Assembly (NCBI RefSeq): GCF_002234535.1
Contig: NZ_CP022521.1
Coordinates: 1,674,001-1,738,000, forward strand
From: Actinoalloteichus hoggarensis
GTDB lineage: Bacteria > Actinomycetota > Actinomycetes > Mycobacteriales > Pseudonocardiaceae
Length of the DNA stretch: 64,000 bases
Direction: 5' to 3'
Part shown: in pieces, positions 20,270 to 29,699 of the stretch
How the letters are laid out: every line of letters begins with the position of its first letter
Position numbering within the stretch: the first letter of the stretch is position 1
The notes under the pieces: generated by a model
Told to the model about the DNA's origin: nothing
Seen by the model: only the letters and a program-made list of their open reading frames with translations
The model's database searches: none
Program-made: the position numbers and the translations under genes

Positions 20270-20700
20270 CGTCGACCCTCCACCTCGCCAGGCTCCGCCG
20301 CGTTCTGCCGTGCTGAAGCGTGCCCGCTGGGCGGGCGATCGAAACGCGTTCGGTCGAGGGCACGGTCCTGGGGCGGACTCGGGGGAGCGGAGAACGTCGT
20401 GAGTCGGACGACCGTCACGGGTTTGTAGGTTATTCACAAACTTCGACGGCGAGTCGGTGAACCGTTGATCGGCCCTGCGGAGCGGGTTACGCTCCGTCTG
20501 CTCGATGCATTGCAAAGCTACTCATCACGGTTCTGGGGGGAACCGAGGGTCGCCTCTCACCGGTTCTGGAGTGAGCCGACATTCGGTTCCGTCGAGCTCG
20601 TCGGCACCCTGCGAGCTTCAGTGAAAACGATTCTCCGGAAGGATCGAATCGTCGGCGATTCCGTTCAGTCCATTCGAAGGCACCCCTCGGAGGATGTCGA
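20270..20700. other. Divergent regulatory region, no gene
   Basis: 431 nt between phosphoketolase (minus) and the Tat mini-protein (plus). It is less GC-rich than its surroundings and includes the imperfect palindrome at 20421-20441. No coding frame has family-like sequence. Promoters for both flanking genes must lie here. Confidence 0.5.
20421..20441. promoter_or_regulatory. Operator-like inverted repeat upstream of phosphoketolase
   Basis: GTTTGT and ACAAAC arms (20421-20426, 20436-20441) enclose 9 AT-rich bases, about 150 nt upstream of the phosphoketolase start. The spacing of about 1.5 helical turns would suit a dimeric repressor or activator. The factor is unknown. Confidence 0.35.
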
Positions 20701-20928
20701 ATGTCCGAACCAGATCGATCAAGACGTGGCTTCCTGGGTTTAGCAGGCGGCGCCGTAGCCGCAGGTGTCGCGATGACGATGATCGCGCCCGCCGCGACGG
20801 CGGCCCCCGTCGATCACATCCTCCCCGCCGGACCGGGCGGTGTGGATCTCGCACGTGGCACCGTGGACGAGTTCACCGGTGAGCCCTTGGACGCCGGGGT
20901 CGCCTGTCAGCAGGGAGGCCACCGATGA
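20701..20928 (+). CDS. Tat-signal mini-protein
   Basis: 75 residues. The N-terminus carries the twin-arginine motif SRRGFLGLAGG, a hydrophobic stretch and an AATAA cleavage-like site near residue 35, leaving only about 40 mature residues (from APVDHILPAG). One Cys lies near the end (VACQQGG). ATG follows GGAGGATG. It ends in an ATGA overlap with the amidase gene, which itself lacks a signal peptide. The mini-protein may escort the amidase through Tat, or it may be the signal half of a split secreted amidase (both inference). Confidence 0.65.
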   Translation: MSEPDRSRRGFLGLAGGAVAAGVAMTMIAPAATAAPVDHILPAGPGGVDLARGTVDEFTGEPLDAGVACQQGGHR

Positions 20929-21722
20929 CGACCTTCGTGAGTCGAGCGAGCTGGGGAGCCAGGGCGCCCAGGAACGTCTCGAACAACATCACGCCGCAGA
21001 ACGGCGGCGTCACCGTGCATTACGTCGGCAGCGGCAACGTGGCGCGTCCCGATCATTCGCAGTGCGCGGCACAGGTCCGAGGAATTCAGAACGGACACAT
21101 GGACGGGAACGGTTGGGCGGACATCGCCTACACGTATCTCGTCTGTATCCACGACTACGTCTTCCACGGTCGCGGGCCGAACGTTCGGACGGCCGCCAAC
21201 GGAACGAATCCGGGAAATCAGAACTGGTACGGGGTGTGCGCTCTCATCGGCGACGCGGACACCGTTCCGGAAGGCCTGGTCGCGGGCATCAAGTCGGCCA
21301 TCGCCGATCTTCGCGGCGTCGGCAGTGCCGCGAACGGCATCAACGGGCACCGTGACCACCTCGCCACGTCGTGTCCGGGCAGCAGGCTCTACGCGCTCGT
21401 CCAGGACGGCTCCCTCAACCCCGGCGGCGGGGGCGGCCCGTCTCCCGCGCCCGCCTGGCCCGGCGTCTACTTCCGTTATCCGCCCGTCACGACGCACAGC
21501 AGTGTGCGGACCTGGCAGCAGCAGATGCTCAGCCGAGGGTGGTCGATCGCCGTGGACGGCGCGTACGGGCCCGGCTCGAAGGAGGTCTGCCTCGCCTTCC
21601 AACGGGAGAAGGGGCTGGGCGTCGACGGCGTCGTGGGCCCCGCGACCTGGGCCGCTGCCTGGACGGCGCCGCTGACCCGTGTCGAGGCTCTCACCCGGCA
21701 GACCCTCGCCGCTTCTCGATAG
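20925..21722 (+). CDS. N-acetylmuramoyl-L-alanine amidase (PGRP) with peptidoglycan-binding domain
   Basis: 265 residues. The PGRP/amidase domain (about 5-165) keeps the zinc ligands His32 (VTVHYVGSG), His142 (GHRDH) and Cys150 (TSCPGSRLY) and a catalytic-type Tyr71, so it should cut the bond between muramic acid and the stem peptide. After a Gly/Pro linker, residues ~185-245 form a PG_binding_1 domain (VDGAYGPGSKEVCLAFQ, VDGVVGPATW). No signal peptide is present, unusual for an enzyme whose substrate is the wall. The start has its own GGGAGG ribosome-binding site within the upstream mini-protein gene, with which it overlaps by 4 nt. Confidence 0.88.
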   Translation: MTTFVSRASWGARAPRNVSNNITPQNGGVTVHYVGSGNVARPDHSQCAAQVRGIQNGHMDGNGWADIAYTYLVCIHDYVFHGRGPNVRTAANGTNPGNQNWYGVCALIGDADTVPEGLVAGIKSAIADLRGVGSAANGINGHRDHLATSCPGSRLYALVQDGSLNPGGGGGPSPAPAWPGVYFRYPPVTTHSSVRTWQQQMLSRGWSIAVDGAYGPGSKEVCLAFQREKGLGVDGVVGPATWAAAWTAPLTRVEALTRQTLAASR

Positions 21723-21749
21723 CTCGACCCGGCTCGACACGCCGACGCA

Positions 21750-21788
21750 CGACGGCCGCCCTGCTCGGATCGAACAGGGCGGCCGTCG
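21750..21788. terminator. Hairpin after the amidase gene
   Basis: CGACGGCCGCCCTG (21750-21763) pairs perfectly with CAGGGCGGCCGTCG (21775-21788) across an 11-nt loop, 28 nt after the amidase stop and just before the 3' end of the minus-strand tRNA-Gly. It could end both transcripts. Confidence 0.65.
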
Positions 21789-21805
21789 GGGTGCCGTGCC
21801 ACTGG

Positions 21806-21876
21806 AGCGGGCGACGGGAATCGAACCCGCGTAGCCAGTTTGGAAGACTGGGGCTCTACCATTGAGCTACGCCCGC
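21806..21876 (-). tRNA. tRNA-Gly (anticodon TCC)
   Basis: The minus strand folds as a 71-nt cloverleaf: acceptor GCGGGCG/CGCCCGC, D-arm GCTC/GAGC, anticodon stem CCAGT/ACTGG with loop CTTCCAA (anticodon TCC), and T-arm with GGTTCGATTCC. The discriminator is T. CCA is not encoded. Confidence 0.97.
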
Positions 21877-22026
21877 GAGTGCGCCGGTATGGCGTCGCGA
21901 TCGAAGTCTAGCGTGCCGCCCGGGGCCTTCCGCGGCGGGGTCGGCTCTCGATCACCCGGGCCGGCCGCCCGCCTGCGCGATCAGGCGGTCTCTGCCGGCT
22001 CCCCGACTGCGCTAGGATCTCCGCGA

Positions 22027-22103
22027 CGGGCTGTAGCGCAGCTTGGTAGCGCATCCGCTTTGGGAGCGGAGGGTCGCAGGTTCAAATCCTGTCAGCCCGA
22101 CCA
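22027..22103 (+). tRNA. tRNA-Pro (anticodon TGG)
   Basis: 77-nt cloverleaf including an encoded CCA. Acceptor CGGGCTG/CAGCCCG, D-loop with GCTTGGTAGCGC, anticodon stem TCCGC/GCGGA with loop TTTGGGA (anticodon TGG), T-arm GCAGGTTCAAATCCTGT, discriminator A. It lies upstream of tig. Confidence 0.97.
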
Positions 22104-22526
22104 ACGTTCGAGCAGGCGAGTCCCCGCGGTCTCTCAGCGGTGGGCATCGCCGTTCCGGTCGCGACGAGAACCGGCAGGCGCCGTCGAGTGCGTCTCCGAT
22201 GTGCCACGTCGGCGACGCGGAATACGTCCGCCGTCTCGGCGGACGTCGATCGAGTGAGCCCACGCCCGTCGAGGGCGCGTCGGGCCGCGCGGGCATCCCC
22301 ATCGGTCGGGCCCCCGGCGACTTCGCCTAGAATCGCGCCGACAGGCGGCGCCCTGTGAGCCAGCCCGACCCCGTGTTCGCCGGGGCGTTCCACGCCCACG
22401 GCTGGCTTCCCGGCGTTGACCAGCACGATGTGCAGGCCAGGGCGCGCTCCCGAGGTTCCTGTCCCCAGGAGGCCGGTGGTGGGCGCCCTCAGGCCCGCCA
22501 AGATCGCAACGTCCCAAGGAGATCAC
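22104..22526. other. tig upstream region, no gene
   Basis: 423 nt between tRNA-Pro and tig. It has a perfect 10-bp hairpin (ACGTCCGCCG, 22224-22233, with CGGCGGACGT, 22237-22246), possibly ending the tRNA transcript. A TAGAAT hexamer at 22328-22333 is a candidate -10 for tig, which would leave a ~185-nt leader. No coding frame is supported. Confidence 0.45.
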
Positions 22527-23960
22527 GTGAAGAGCACCGTCGAGCAGCTCAGCCCGACGCGGGTACGGATCGACGTCGAGGTGCCGTTCGACGAGCTCAA
22601 GCCCGACTTCGACCGTGCCTACCGCAAGCTCGCCTCGCAGGTCCGCATTCCGGGCTTCCGGCCGGGCAAGGCCCCCTCCCGAGTGCTGGAGAGCAGGCTC
22701 GGCCGAGGCGTCGTGCTCGACGAGGTCGTCAACGAGGCCATTCCCGCCAAGTACATGGAGGCCGTCAACAGCGGCGAGGTGCGCACCCTCGGCAGGCCCG
22801 AGATCGAGGTCACCAAGATCGACGACGGCGACCTGCTCGCCTTCAGCGCCGAGGTCGACGTCCGCCCGGAGATCACCATCCCCGCCTTCGGTGAGCTGGC
22901 GGTCTCCGTCGACGACGTGGCCGTGGAGGACTCCGACGTCGACACCCAGCTCGACGAGCTGCGTGCGCGCTTCGGCACCCTCACCGGCGTCGACCGGCCC
23001 GTCGAGGCGGGCGACTTCGTGGTCGTCGACCTGTCGGCCACCGTCGACGGCGTCGAGGTCGAGGACGCCCGCACCGAGGGCCTCTCCTACGAGATCGGCT
23101 CCGGCCAGCTGGTGGAGGGCATCGACGACGCCCTGATCGGCGCGGCGAAGGACGAGACCAAGACCTTCACCACCACCCTCGTCGCGGGCGAGTACGCGGG
23201 CCGGGAGGCCGAGGTCAAGGTCACGCCCACCTCGGTGAAGGTGCGCGAGCTGCCGGAGGCCGACGACGAGTTCGCCCAGATGGCGAGCGAGTTCGACACC
23301 CTGGACGAGCTGAAGGGCGACCTGCGCGAGCGCATCGGCCGGGTCAAGCGGATGCAGCAGGGCATGGAGGCACGGGACAAGGTCTTGGAGGTGCTGCTGG
23401 AGACCACCGAGGTTCCGCTGCCCGAGAAGGTCGTCGAGGCGGAGATCGAGGTGCGCAAGCACGACGCGATCCACCCGTTCGACCACGACGAGGCCCGGTT
23501 CGCCGAGTGGCTGGCGCAGCAGGACAAGACCGTGGAGGGCTTCGACGCCGAGACCAGGGCCGAGGCGGAGAAGGCGGTGCGCACGCAGCTCGTGCTCGAC
23601 ACGATCGCCGACGCCGAGCAGGTCGCGGTCTCGGACAACGAGCTGACGCAGCGCATCGTCTACCAGGCGCAGCGCTTCGGCATCAGCCCTGACGAGTACG
23701 TGCAGCGGGCCCAGCAGTCCAACCAGCTCGGCGCCATCTACGCCGACGTGCGGCGTGGCAAGGCCCTGGCGGGCGTGGTCCGGCAGGCCACCGTCACCGA
23801 CGCCTCCGGCAACACGCTGGACCTCGACGAGCTGTTCGGCACCGCCGAGGAGCCCGAGGCCCGGCCCGGTGCGGTCATCGAGGGCGACGCGGTGGTGGAG
23901 AACGACGGGTCGGAGACCTCCGGCACGTCCGACGCGGCGGGTGCCGCTGCGGAGAAGTAG
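22527..23960 (+). CDS. tig: Trigger factor
   Basis: 477-residue ribosome-bound chaperone and prolyl isomerase. The ribosome-docking signature GFRPGKAP is at about 43-50. The PPIase (FKBP-like) domain spans about 162-245 ([19 protein letters not shown] through [11 protein letters not shown]), followed by the helical C-terminal chaperone arms and an acidic tail. The GTG at 22527 follows AAGGAG by 6 nt. It precedes clpP1-clpP2-clpX, the usual arrangement, and is separated from clpP1 by a hairpin. Confidence 0.96.
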   Translation: MKSTVEQLSPTRVRIDVEVPFDELKPDFDRAYRKLASQVRIPGFRPGKAPSRVLESRLGRGVVLDEVVNEAIPAKYMEAVNSGEVRTLGRPEIEVTKIDDGDLLAFSAEVDVRPEITIPAFGELAVSVDDVAVEDSDVDTQLDELRARFGTLTGVDRPVEAGDFVVVDLSATVDGVEVEDARTEGLSYEIGSGQLVEGIDDALIGAAKDETKTFTTTLVAGEYAGREAEVKVTPTSVKVRELPEADDEFAQMASEFDTLDELKGDLRERIGRVKRMQQGMEARDKVLEVLLETTEVPLPEKVVEAEIEVRKHDAIHPFDHDEARFAEWLAQQDKTVEGFDAETRAEAEKAVRTQLVLDTIADAEQVAVSDNELTQRIVYQAQRFGISPDEYVQRAQQSNQLGAIYADVRRGKALAGVVRQATVTDASGNTLDLDELFGTAEEPEARPGAVIEGDAVVENDGSETSGTSDAAGAAAEK

Positions 23961-23971
23961 AACGCTCTGGG

Positions 23972-24013
23972 CGAACACGGGCGGTGCTGGGAAGGCAGCG
24001 CCGCCCGTGTTCG
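23972..24013. terminator. Hairpin after tig
   Basis: 17-bp stem (one wobble pair) between 23972-23988 and 23997-24013 with an 8-nt loop, 11 nt after the tig stop. The outer 13 bp, CGAACACGGGCGG with CCGCCCGTGTTCG, are perfect. Confidence 0.7.
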
Positions 24014-24051
24014 TTACTGTCGATTGAGTAATCCGGATGACCGACGGCGGA

Positions 24052-24073
24052 ACATCGGTAGCGCTGCCGATGT
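24052..24073. promoter_or_regulatory. 22-bp palindrome upstream of clpP1
   Basis: ACATCGGTAGCGCTGCCGATGT is palindromic except for one symmetric pair and is centred on AGCGCT. It sits 42 nt before the clpP1 start, where an operator or leader hairpin would act. Actinobacterial clp operons are usually controlled by ClgR, but the sequence does not clearly match the ClgR motif I remember. Confidence 0.45.
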
Positions 24074-24115
24074 GGACGAGAACCGCCCATCACTGGTTGG
24101 AGAAGGCAGGCAGAC

Positions 24116-24748
24116 GTGACGCAGCACCCACCCATCCCCACCCCTGAGATGCGTTCGAGCAACAGCGGTCTCAACTTGAACGACTCGGTCTACGAGCGCC
24201 TGCTCCGTGAACGGATCATCGTCCTGGGCTCTCAGGTCGAGGAGAACATCGCGAACCAGATCTGTGCCCAGCTCCTTCTGCTGGAGGCCGAGGACCCCGA
24301 GGCCGACATCAGGTTGTACATCAACTCGCCGGGCGGCTCGGTCTTCGCGGGTATGGCCATCTTCGACACCATGCAGCTCATCGAGCCCGACGTGTCGACC
24401 GTGGCGATGGGCTTCGCCGCGTCGATGGGGCAGTTCCTCCTGTCGGCGGGCGCCCCCGGTAAGCGATACGCCCTTCCGCACGCCAGGGTGATGATGCACC
24501 AGCCGTCGTCCGGCATCGGCGGCACCGCCTCCGACATCGCCATCCAGGCCGAGGTGTGGATCAAGGACAAGAAGGAGATGGCCGAGCTCATCGCCGAGCA
24601 CACCGGCCAGACGGTCGAGCGGATCACCGCCGACTCCGACCGCGACCGCTGGTTCACGGCCGAGGAGGCCAAGGAGTACGGCTTCGTCGATCATGTGGTC
24701 AGCCGTACCAACCAGCTGCCCAACACCAAGGGCACGAGTCGGCGCTGA
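24116..24748 (+). CDS. clpP1: ATP-dependent Clp protease proteolytic subunit 1
   Basis: 210-residue serine protease subunit. The triad is Ser103 (GFAASMGQ), His128 (MMHQPSS) and Asp177 (DRDRWF). [15 protein letters not shown] is the conserved substrate-binding strand. GTG start after GGAGAAGGCAGGC. With ClpP2 it should form the mixed tetradecamer known for actinobacteria, capped by ClpX or ClpC. It is 46 nt upstream of clpP2. Confidence 0.97.
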   Translation: MTQHPPIPTPEMRSSNSGLNLNDSVYERLLRERIIVLGSQVEENIANQICAQLLLLEAEDPEADIRLYINSPGGSVFAGMAIFDTMQLIEPDVSTVAMGFAASMGQFLLSAGAPGKRYALPHARVMMHQPSSGIGGTASDIAIQAEVWIKDKKEMAELIAEHTGQTVERITADSDRDRWFTAEEAKEYGFVDHVVSRTNQLPNTKGTSRR

Positions 24749-24794
24749 TCCCGGCCGCCGCGTTGATTCAGGCCGACCTCTAGGAGTCTCCACG

Positions 24795-25421
24795 ATGAAC
24801 GAGCTTCACCGTCCACAGTCTCGTTACGTACTGCCGTCCTTCATCGAGCGCACCAGCTACGGGGTCAAGGAGTCCAACCCCTACAGCAAGCTGTTCGAGG
24901 AGCGGATCATCTTCGTCGGCTCGCAGGTCGACGACGTCTCGGCGAACGACGTCATGGCGCAGCTGCTGTGCCTGGAGTCGGACGATCCGGACCGCGAGAT
25001 CACGATGTACATCAACTCGCCCGGCGGCTCCTTCACGTCGCTGATGGCGATCTATGACACGATGCAGTTCGTCCGCCCCGACATCAAGACGGCCTGCCTC
25101 GGTCAGGCGGCCTCCGCCGCCGCCGTGATCCTGGCGGCGGGCACCGCGGGCAAGCGGCTGATCCTGCCCAACGCGCGGGTGCTGATCCACCAGCCCGCGA
25201 TCGAGGGCGTCTATGGTCAGGTGTCGGACCTGGAGATCCAGGCGAACGAGATCCAGCGGGTGCGGACTCAGATGGAGGCCACGCTCGCCAGGCACACGAA
25301 CCGCTCGGCGGAGCAGGTACGCGAGGACGTCGAGCGCGACAAGATCCTGACGGCCCAGGAGGCGTTGGAATATGGTCTTGTCGACGAGGTGATTCCGTAC
25401 CGGAAGCTCTCGCAGAACTGA
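24795..25421 (+). CDS. clpP2: ATP-dependent Clp protease proteolytic subunit 2
   Basis: 208 residues with triad Ser107 (GQAASAAA), His132 (LIHQPA) and Asp182 (VERDKIL). The N-terminus [25 protein letters not shown] is typical of actinobacterial ClpP2, the partner that contacts the unfoldase. ATG at 24795 follows TAGGAG. Confidence 0.97.
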   Translation: MNELHRPQSRYVLPSFIERTSYGVKESNPYSKLFEERIIFVGSQVDDVSANDVMAQLLCLESDDPDREITMYINSPGGSFTSLMAIYDTMQFVRPDIKTACLGQAASAAAVILAAGTAGKRLILPNARVLIHQPAIEGVYGQVSDLEIQANEIQRVRTQMEATLARHTNRSAEQVREDVERDKILTAQEALEYGLVDEVIPYRKLSQN

Positions 25422-25428
25422 CCCGACA

Positions 25429-25463
25429 CGCCGAGTGTGTCGGACGTCCCGACACACTCGGCG
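25429..25463. terminator. Perfect 15-bp hairpin between clpP2 and clpX
   Basis: CGCCGAGTGTGTCGG (25429-25443) pairs perfectly with CCGACACACTCGGCG (25449-25463) across a 5-nt loop, 8 nt after the clpP2 stop. It could terminate or attenuate the clpP1P2 transcript before clpX. Confidence 0.65.
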
Positions 25464-25579
25464 GCGACGGGAGACGCTTGCGCACCCGAAGACCGGGGGG
25501 CAGGCAAGGTACCGTCGATGACGTACACGGCCAGGCACACCGAGTCCGGGTGAGCCAGAGGGGACAGAGGTCAGCGGTC

Positions 25580-26860
25580 ATGGCACGTATCGGTGACGGC
25601 GGCGACCTGCTCAAGTGCTCGTTCTGCGGGAAGAGTCAGAAGCAGGTGAAGAAGCTCATCGCGGGCCCCGGTGTGTACATCTGCGATGAGTGCATCGACC
25701 TCTGCAACGAGATCATCGAGGAGGAGCTCGCCGAGGCGGGCGACGTCAAGCTCGACGAGCTGCCCAAGCCCGCCGAGATCCACGACTTCCTCGATCAGTA
25801 CGTGATCGGCCAGTCCGGCGCCAAGCGCTCGCTCGCGGTGGCCGTCTACAACCACTACAAGCGCATCCAGGCGGGCGATCGAGCCAAGGACAGCCGCGAG
25901 GAGAACGTCGAACTCGCCAAGTCCAACATCCTGATGCTCGGGCCCACCGGCTGCGGGAAGACCTATCTCGCGCAGACCCTCGCCAAGCTGCTCAACGTGC
26001 CCTTCGCCATCGCGGACGCCACGGCGTTGACCGAGGCGGGGTACGTCGGCGAGGACGTCGAGAACATCCTGTTGAAGCTGATCCAGGCGGCCGACTACGA
26101 CGTCAAGCGCGCCGAGACCGGCATCATCTACATCGACGAGGTCGACAAGATCGCCCGCAAGAGCGAGAACCCGTCGATCACCCGGGACGTCTCCGGCGAA
26201 GGCGTGCAACAGGCTCTGTTGAAGATCCTGGAGGGCACCACGGCGAGTGTTCCGCCGCAGGGCGGCCGCAAGCATCCCCATCAGGAGTTCATCCAGATCG
26301 ACACGACGAACGTGCTGTTCATCGTGGCGGGGGCCTTCGCGGGCCTGGAGAAGATCATCCAGGATCGGGTCGGCAAACGCGGCCTCGGTTTCGGTGCGGA
26401 GATCCGATCGAAGGCCGAGATCGACGCGATGGATCTGTTCACCGACGTCATGCCGGAGGACCTGATCAAGTTCGGTCTGATCCCCGAGTTCATCGGCAGG
26501 CTGCCGGTGGTCGCGGGTGTCACGAACCTGGACAAGGACTCGTTGGTCCAGATTCTCACCGAGCCGCGCAACGCGCTGGTCAAGCAGTACCAGAAGTTGT
26601 TCGACATCGACGGTGTCGAATTGGAGTTCACCAAGAAGGCGATGGAGGCGATCGCGGACCAGGCGATCCTCCGAGGCACCGGCGCGCGTGGTCTACGGGC
26701 GATCATGGAGGAGGTGCTGCAGTCGGTGATGTACGACATCCCCAGCCGCAGCGACGTCGCCAAGGTCGTCATCACCGAGCAGACGGTGCGGGAGAACGTG
26801 AACCCGACCATCGTCGCCCGTCAGGCCTCCCGGCGGGAACGCCGCGAGAAGTCGGCCTGA
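25580..26860 (+). CDS. clpX: ATP-dependent Clp protease ATP-binding subunit ClpX
   Basis: 426-residue AAA+ unfoldase. An N-terminal zinc-binding domain has Cys13, Cys16, Cys35 and Cys38. Walker A GPTGCGKT is at 121-128 and Walker B IIYIDEVD at 182-189. The pore loop GYVGED begins at 154. The ClpP-docking loop reads LGFG, as in other actinobacteria. The ATG at 25580 lies about 160 nt after clpP2. Confidence 0.97.
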   Translation: MARIGDGGDLLKCSFCGKSQKQVKKLIAGPGVYICDECIDLCNEIIEEELAEAGDVKLDELPKPAEIHDFLDQYVIGQSGAKRSLAVAVYNHYKRIQAGDRAKDSREENVELAKSNILMLGPTGCGKTYLAQTLAKLLNVPFAIADATALTEAGYVGEDVENILLKLIQAADYDVKRAETGIIYIDEVDKIARKSENPSITRDVSGEGVQQALLKILEGTTASVPPQGGRKHPHQEFIQIDTTNVLFIVAGAFAGLEKIIQDRVGKRGLGFGAEIRSKAEIDAMDLFTDVMPEDLIKFGLIPEFIGRLPVVAGVTNLDKDSLVQILTEPRNALVKQYQKLFDIDGVELEFTKKAMEAIADQAILRGTGARGLRAIMEEVLQSVMYDIPSRSDVAKVVITEQTVRENVNPTIVARQASRRERREKSA

Positions 26861-27308
26861 CCCGCAGGTCGTCGCCCGACGCCCGAACTCCGCCTGCGAC
26901 GGCCGAGTCGGCCGATCGTCCGCCGCCCGTCGGCTGCGGCTCGTGTCTGCCCGGCTCGGCCGGGGTGGTCGCTTCCCGGCCAGGTCGGGGTGGTCGCCCG
27001 GCCGTTGATCTCGAAGCATGCGACATGCCGACCCGGTCGAATCATGGCAGGCTTCCCGACGACGCGACGTCGTGCCGTCGGATGTCGCGTGCGGCAGCAC
27101 GGGCGCGCCTGCGGAGCCGCGCCTGCGGAGCACCGCCCGAATGGATCGGAGCAGGGCGGTTCATCCGGCGTGAGCGGTCGACGAGTCTCCTGGCGCCGTG
27201 CCCAGATCGGCGCGTCGGCGTCGGCGTCGTCTCGCCGAGGCGTCGCCCGTCGCCCCGCCGGGCGCTCCGGGTCTCGAGCCGACGGCGCGAGGAGGTCGGT
27301 GGAGGTCG
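26861..27308. other. Intergenic stretch, no supported gene
   Basis: 448 nt between clpX and the frameshifted hydrolase. Only arginine-rich shadow frames are open. A short direct repeat (GGGGTGGTCGC, near 26961 and 26985) is visible. Confidence 0.5.
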
Positions 27309-28560
27309 ATGGAGCTGGAGATCGATCCGCTCGACGGCATGGCGGACCGGCCGCCGGTGGTCCGAGTACGGGCCTCTTCGCATGTCGGGGTCAAGCTGGA
27401 GCTGCGGATGACCGACGCGGCGGGCCACGCCTGGACCTCGCTGAACACCTATGGCGCCGACGCTTCCGGGCTTGTCGACCTCGCCACGCACGAGCCGCTG
27501 GTCGGCACGTATGAGGGCGCCGATCCTGCCGGGCCGTGGTGGTCGATGCGCTTCGCCGCGCCTGGCCGGGCGCCCGTCGACTTCAGCGCGGCCCCGGACT
27601 CGCTCACCTGTCAGATCACCGCGCAGGCGGTGGGTGAGACGGCGGTGGCGACGGTGGTGCGGCGCTGGGCCGCCGAGGGAGTGGAACGCCAGGATCACGA
27701 CGTGCCGGGCAACACGATCACCGTCTTCACCCCGGTGGGGGCCGAGCGGGGTGCAGGCATCCTCGTGGTGCCGGGTTTCACCGGCGGCGCCGCCGTGCTG
27801 CCGAGAGCGGCGCTGCTGGCCTCACACGGCTACGTGACGGCGGTCGTGGACTACCTCGGTGACGATCGGGCGCAGCCGGGGTTCACCGAGGTGCCGATCG
27901 AGACGATCGCCGACGCGCTCGCCAGGCTGGCCGCGCATCCGAGGGTGGCCGCCGATCGTATCGGCGTGTTCGCCTCCTCGGTCGGCTGTGTGGGAGCCCT
28001 GGCCGCGCTGGCATACCTCGACCCGCATCCGGTTCGCGCCGTGGCGCTGGTGTCGCCCAGTTCTGTCGTCTGGCAGGCTGCCGCGGCGGACGGGCCGCCC
28101 GCTTCCCTGGGTGCGGGTGCGGGCGGGGCGGCTGCTCCCCGAGATGCTCGGCCAGGCGATCCGGCATCGCGTCACCCGCCATCCGCGTCCGACGGCGTTG
28201 CATCTGCGCTCGTCCTATGCCGCCGGGCTGCGCAGCCTCGCCGAGGTGGAGCGGGCGGCGATCCCGGTGGAGCGCGTCGACGCTCCGCTGCTCCTGCTCT
28301 GTGGCGCCGACGATCAGCTCTGGCCCGCCGGCGAGATGGCGCGGACGATGGTGGAGCGACGCGGCACGCACAGTGTCGGCCACGAGGACGAGACTCGGAC
28401 GTTCGCCGACGCGGGACACTTCCTTCGCCCGCCGTTGGTGCCGACCACCGCGGCATGGAGCGAGACCCTGATGGCGGGCGGTTCGGCCAGAGGGATCGCG
28501 CTTGCTCAGCAGGAGTCCTGGGACGCGGTGCTGGCCTTCTTCGCGCGCAGGCTGGGCTGA
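27309..28560 (+). pseudogene. Acyl-CoA thioesterase/BAAT-like alpha/beta hydrolase, frameshifted
   Basis: The first frame (ATG 27309, GGAGG upstream) encodes an N-terminal Ig-like thioesterase domain (VRVRASSHVGVKLELRMTD) and the start of an alpha/beta hydrolase with the nucleophile motif FASSVG, then SPSSVVWQAAAADG. From about 28089 the family sequence continues in the next frame (TGRPLPWVRVRAGRLLPEM, then LLLLCGADDQLWPAGEM and DAGHFLRPP with the catalytic Asp and His) to a stop at 28560. One extra base, or loss of two, between about 28070 and 28098 explains the break. A sequencing error or a recent mutation is equally possible; all three triad residues survive. Confidence 0.75.
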
Positions 28561-28955
28561 ACGGGCCGAGGTGCGGGCCGGCTCGTCCGAGGTCCGTGCG
28601 AGGAGGCCGGCCGGGATGGGCTGTGACGGTGCCGCCGGTCCGGTGGCGGCCGCGTGGCTCGACCGCGTGGCGCTGCGGCGCGGACGGTCGTGTCGCCCGC
28701 CGCCGTCGACGCCTCGAGCCCGCCGCCGTCGCGCGGCGCCCGACCCGGTGTCGGCGCGGGACCGCGCCGGCTGTTCGATCACGGCGACGAGCGGTGGCCT
28801 CTGGGACCGGGAAGAGTTCGATCGGACCGTCGGCGACGAGGTGTGTCGACCGGGCCGGGCTCGGGCGGACCCGGCGGGCGACGTGCTCTCGGAGGCCGAC
28901 GCGCGAGAGTCCGCCGTGACGGCGGGCCGGATGAGCGGTTGAGACGGAGGCGGAG
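28561..28955. other. Intergenic stretch, no supported gene
   Basis: 395 nt between two hydrolase genes. The open frames are low-complexity and unlike known families. I see no strong hairpin. Confidence 0.45.
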
Positions 28956-29561
28956 ATGGCGAACCGACTGGTGCTTCTGCTGCACGGCTGGCGTACTCCT
29001 CCGCCGGACCACTGGCAGCTGTGGCTGGCTCCCCGCGCCTACGAGCGTGGTTGGGAGGTCGACTTTCCGCGTCTGCCCGAGGCGGACACGCCGACGCTGT
29101 CCCGGTGGCTGCCGGTGGTGCAGGCGCGGGTGGCCCGCGTTCCGCGTGCCGCGGAGCTGGTGGTGCTCGCGCACTGTTGCGGGGCGCTCACCTGGATGCA
29201 TCACGCCGCCGTGCTGGGCGGGCGGGACAGACGTGTGGACCGGGTGCTGTTGGTCGCGCCGCCGGGTCGCCGCTGGCGGCACCCCGACCTGAGCGGGATG
29301 CCGTACCCGCCCCTGGACGGGTGGAGCCTGCGACGCGCCGCCGGGGTCACACGCCTGGTCGCCGGGGTCGACGACCCGTGGGGCGGCGTCGCCGAGACGA
29401 CCAGCCTGGGACGCGCGTTGGGGGTGGAGGTCGACGTGGTGCCGGAGGGCAGGCATCTGGACCCCGAGGCCGGTTTCGGGCCGTGGCCGCAGGTGCTGGA
29501 CTGGCTGATCGATCCGGCGGCGGCGGATCTGAACACCGCCCGCCGGAGCACACCGCGCTGA
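28956..29561 (+). CDS. RBBP9/YdeN-like alpha/beta hydrolase with Cys at the nucleophile
   Basis: 201 residues, a compact alpha/beta hydrolase. It opens with LVLLLHGWRTPPPDHWQLWL, like RBBP9/YdeN proteins. The nucleophile elbow, normally H-S-x-G, reads LAHCCGAL, so Cys74 takes the place of Ser. The acid is probably Asp in VDDPWG and the His in EGRHLDPEAGFGPWP, both in the expected places. ATG follows GGAGG. It may be a Cys-nucleophile hydrolase or a non-catalytic family member. Confidence 0.8.
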   Translation: MANRLVLLLHGWRTPPPDHWQLWLAPRAYERGWEVDFPRLPEADTPTLSRWLPVVQARVARVPRAAELVVLAHCCGALTWMHHAAVLGGRDRRVDRVLLVAPPGRRWRHPDLSGMPYPPLDGWSLRRAAGVTRLVAGVDDPWGGVAETTSLGRALGVEVDVVPEGRHLDPEAGFGPWPQVLDWLIDPAAADLNTARRSTPR

Positions 29562-29699
29562 ACGTCTCGCGACGAGGATGGCGACGAGATCCGGCGGACG
29601 GGTGGGGACGTCTTCCGCGCCTCGGCCCGACCACCGAGGCGGGATTCCCGGCGCGGGGCGAGCACCCGGCGGTGCGGCAGCCGGGCGCAGGGACCCCTC

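Noticed and set aside
24052-24073. ClgR operator at clpP1
   Set aside because: The palindrome lacks a clear match to the ClgR motif I remember, so it is reported only as an unassigned palindrome.
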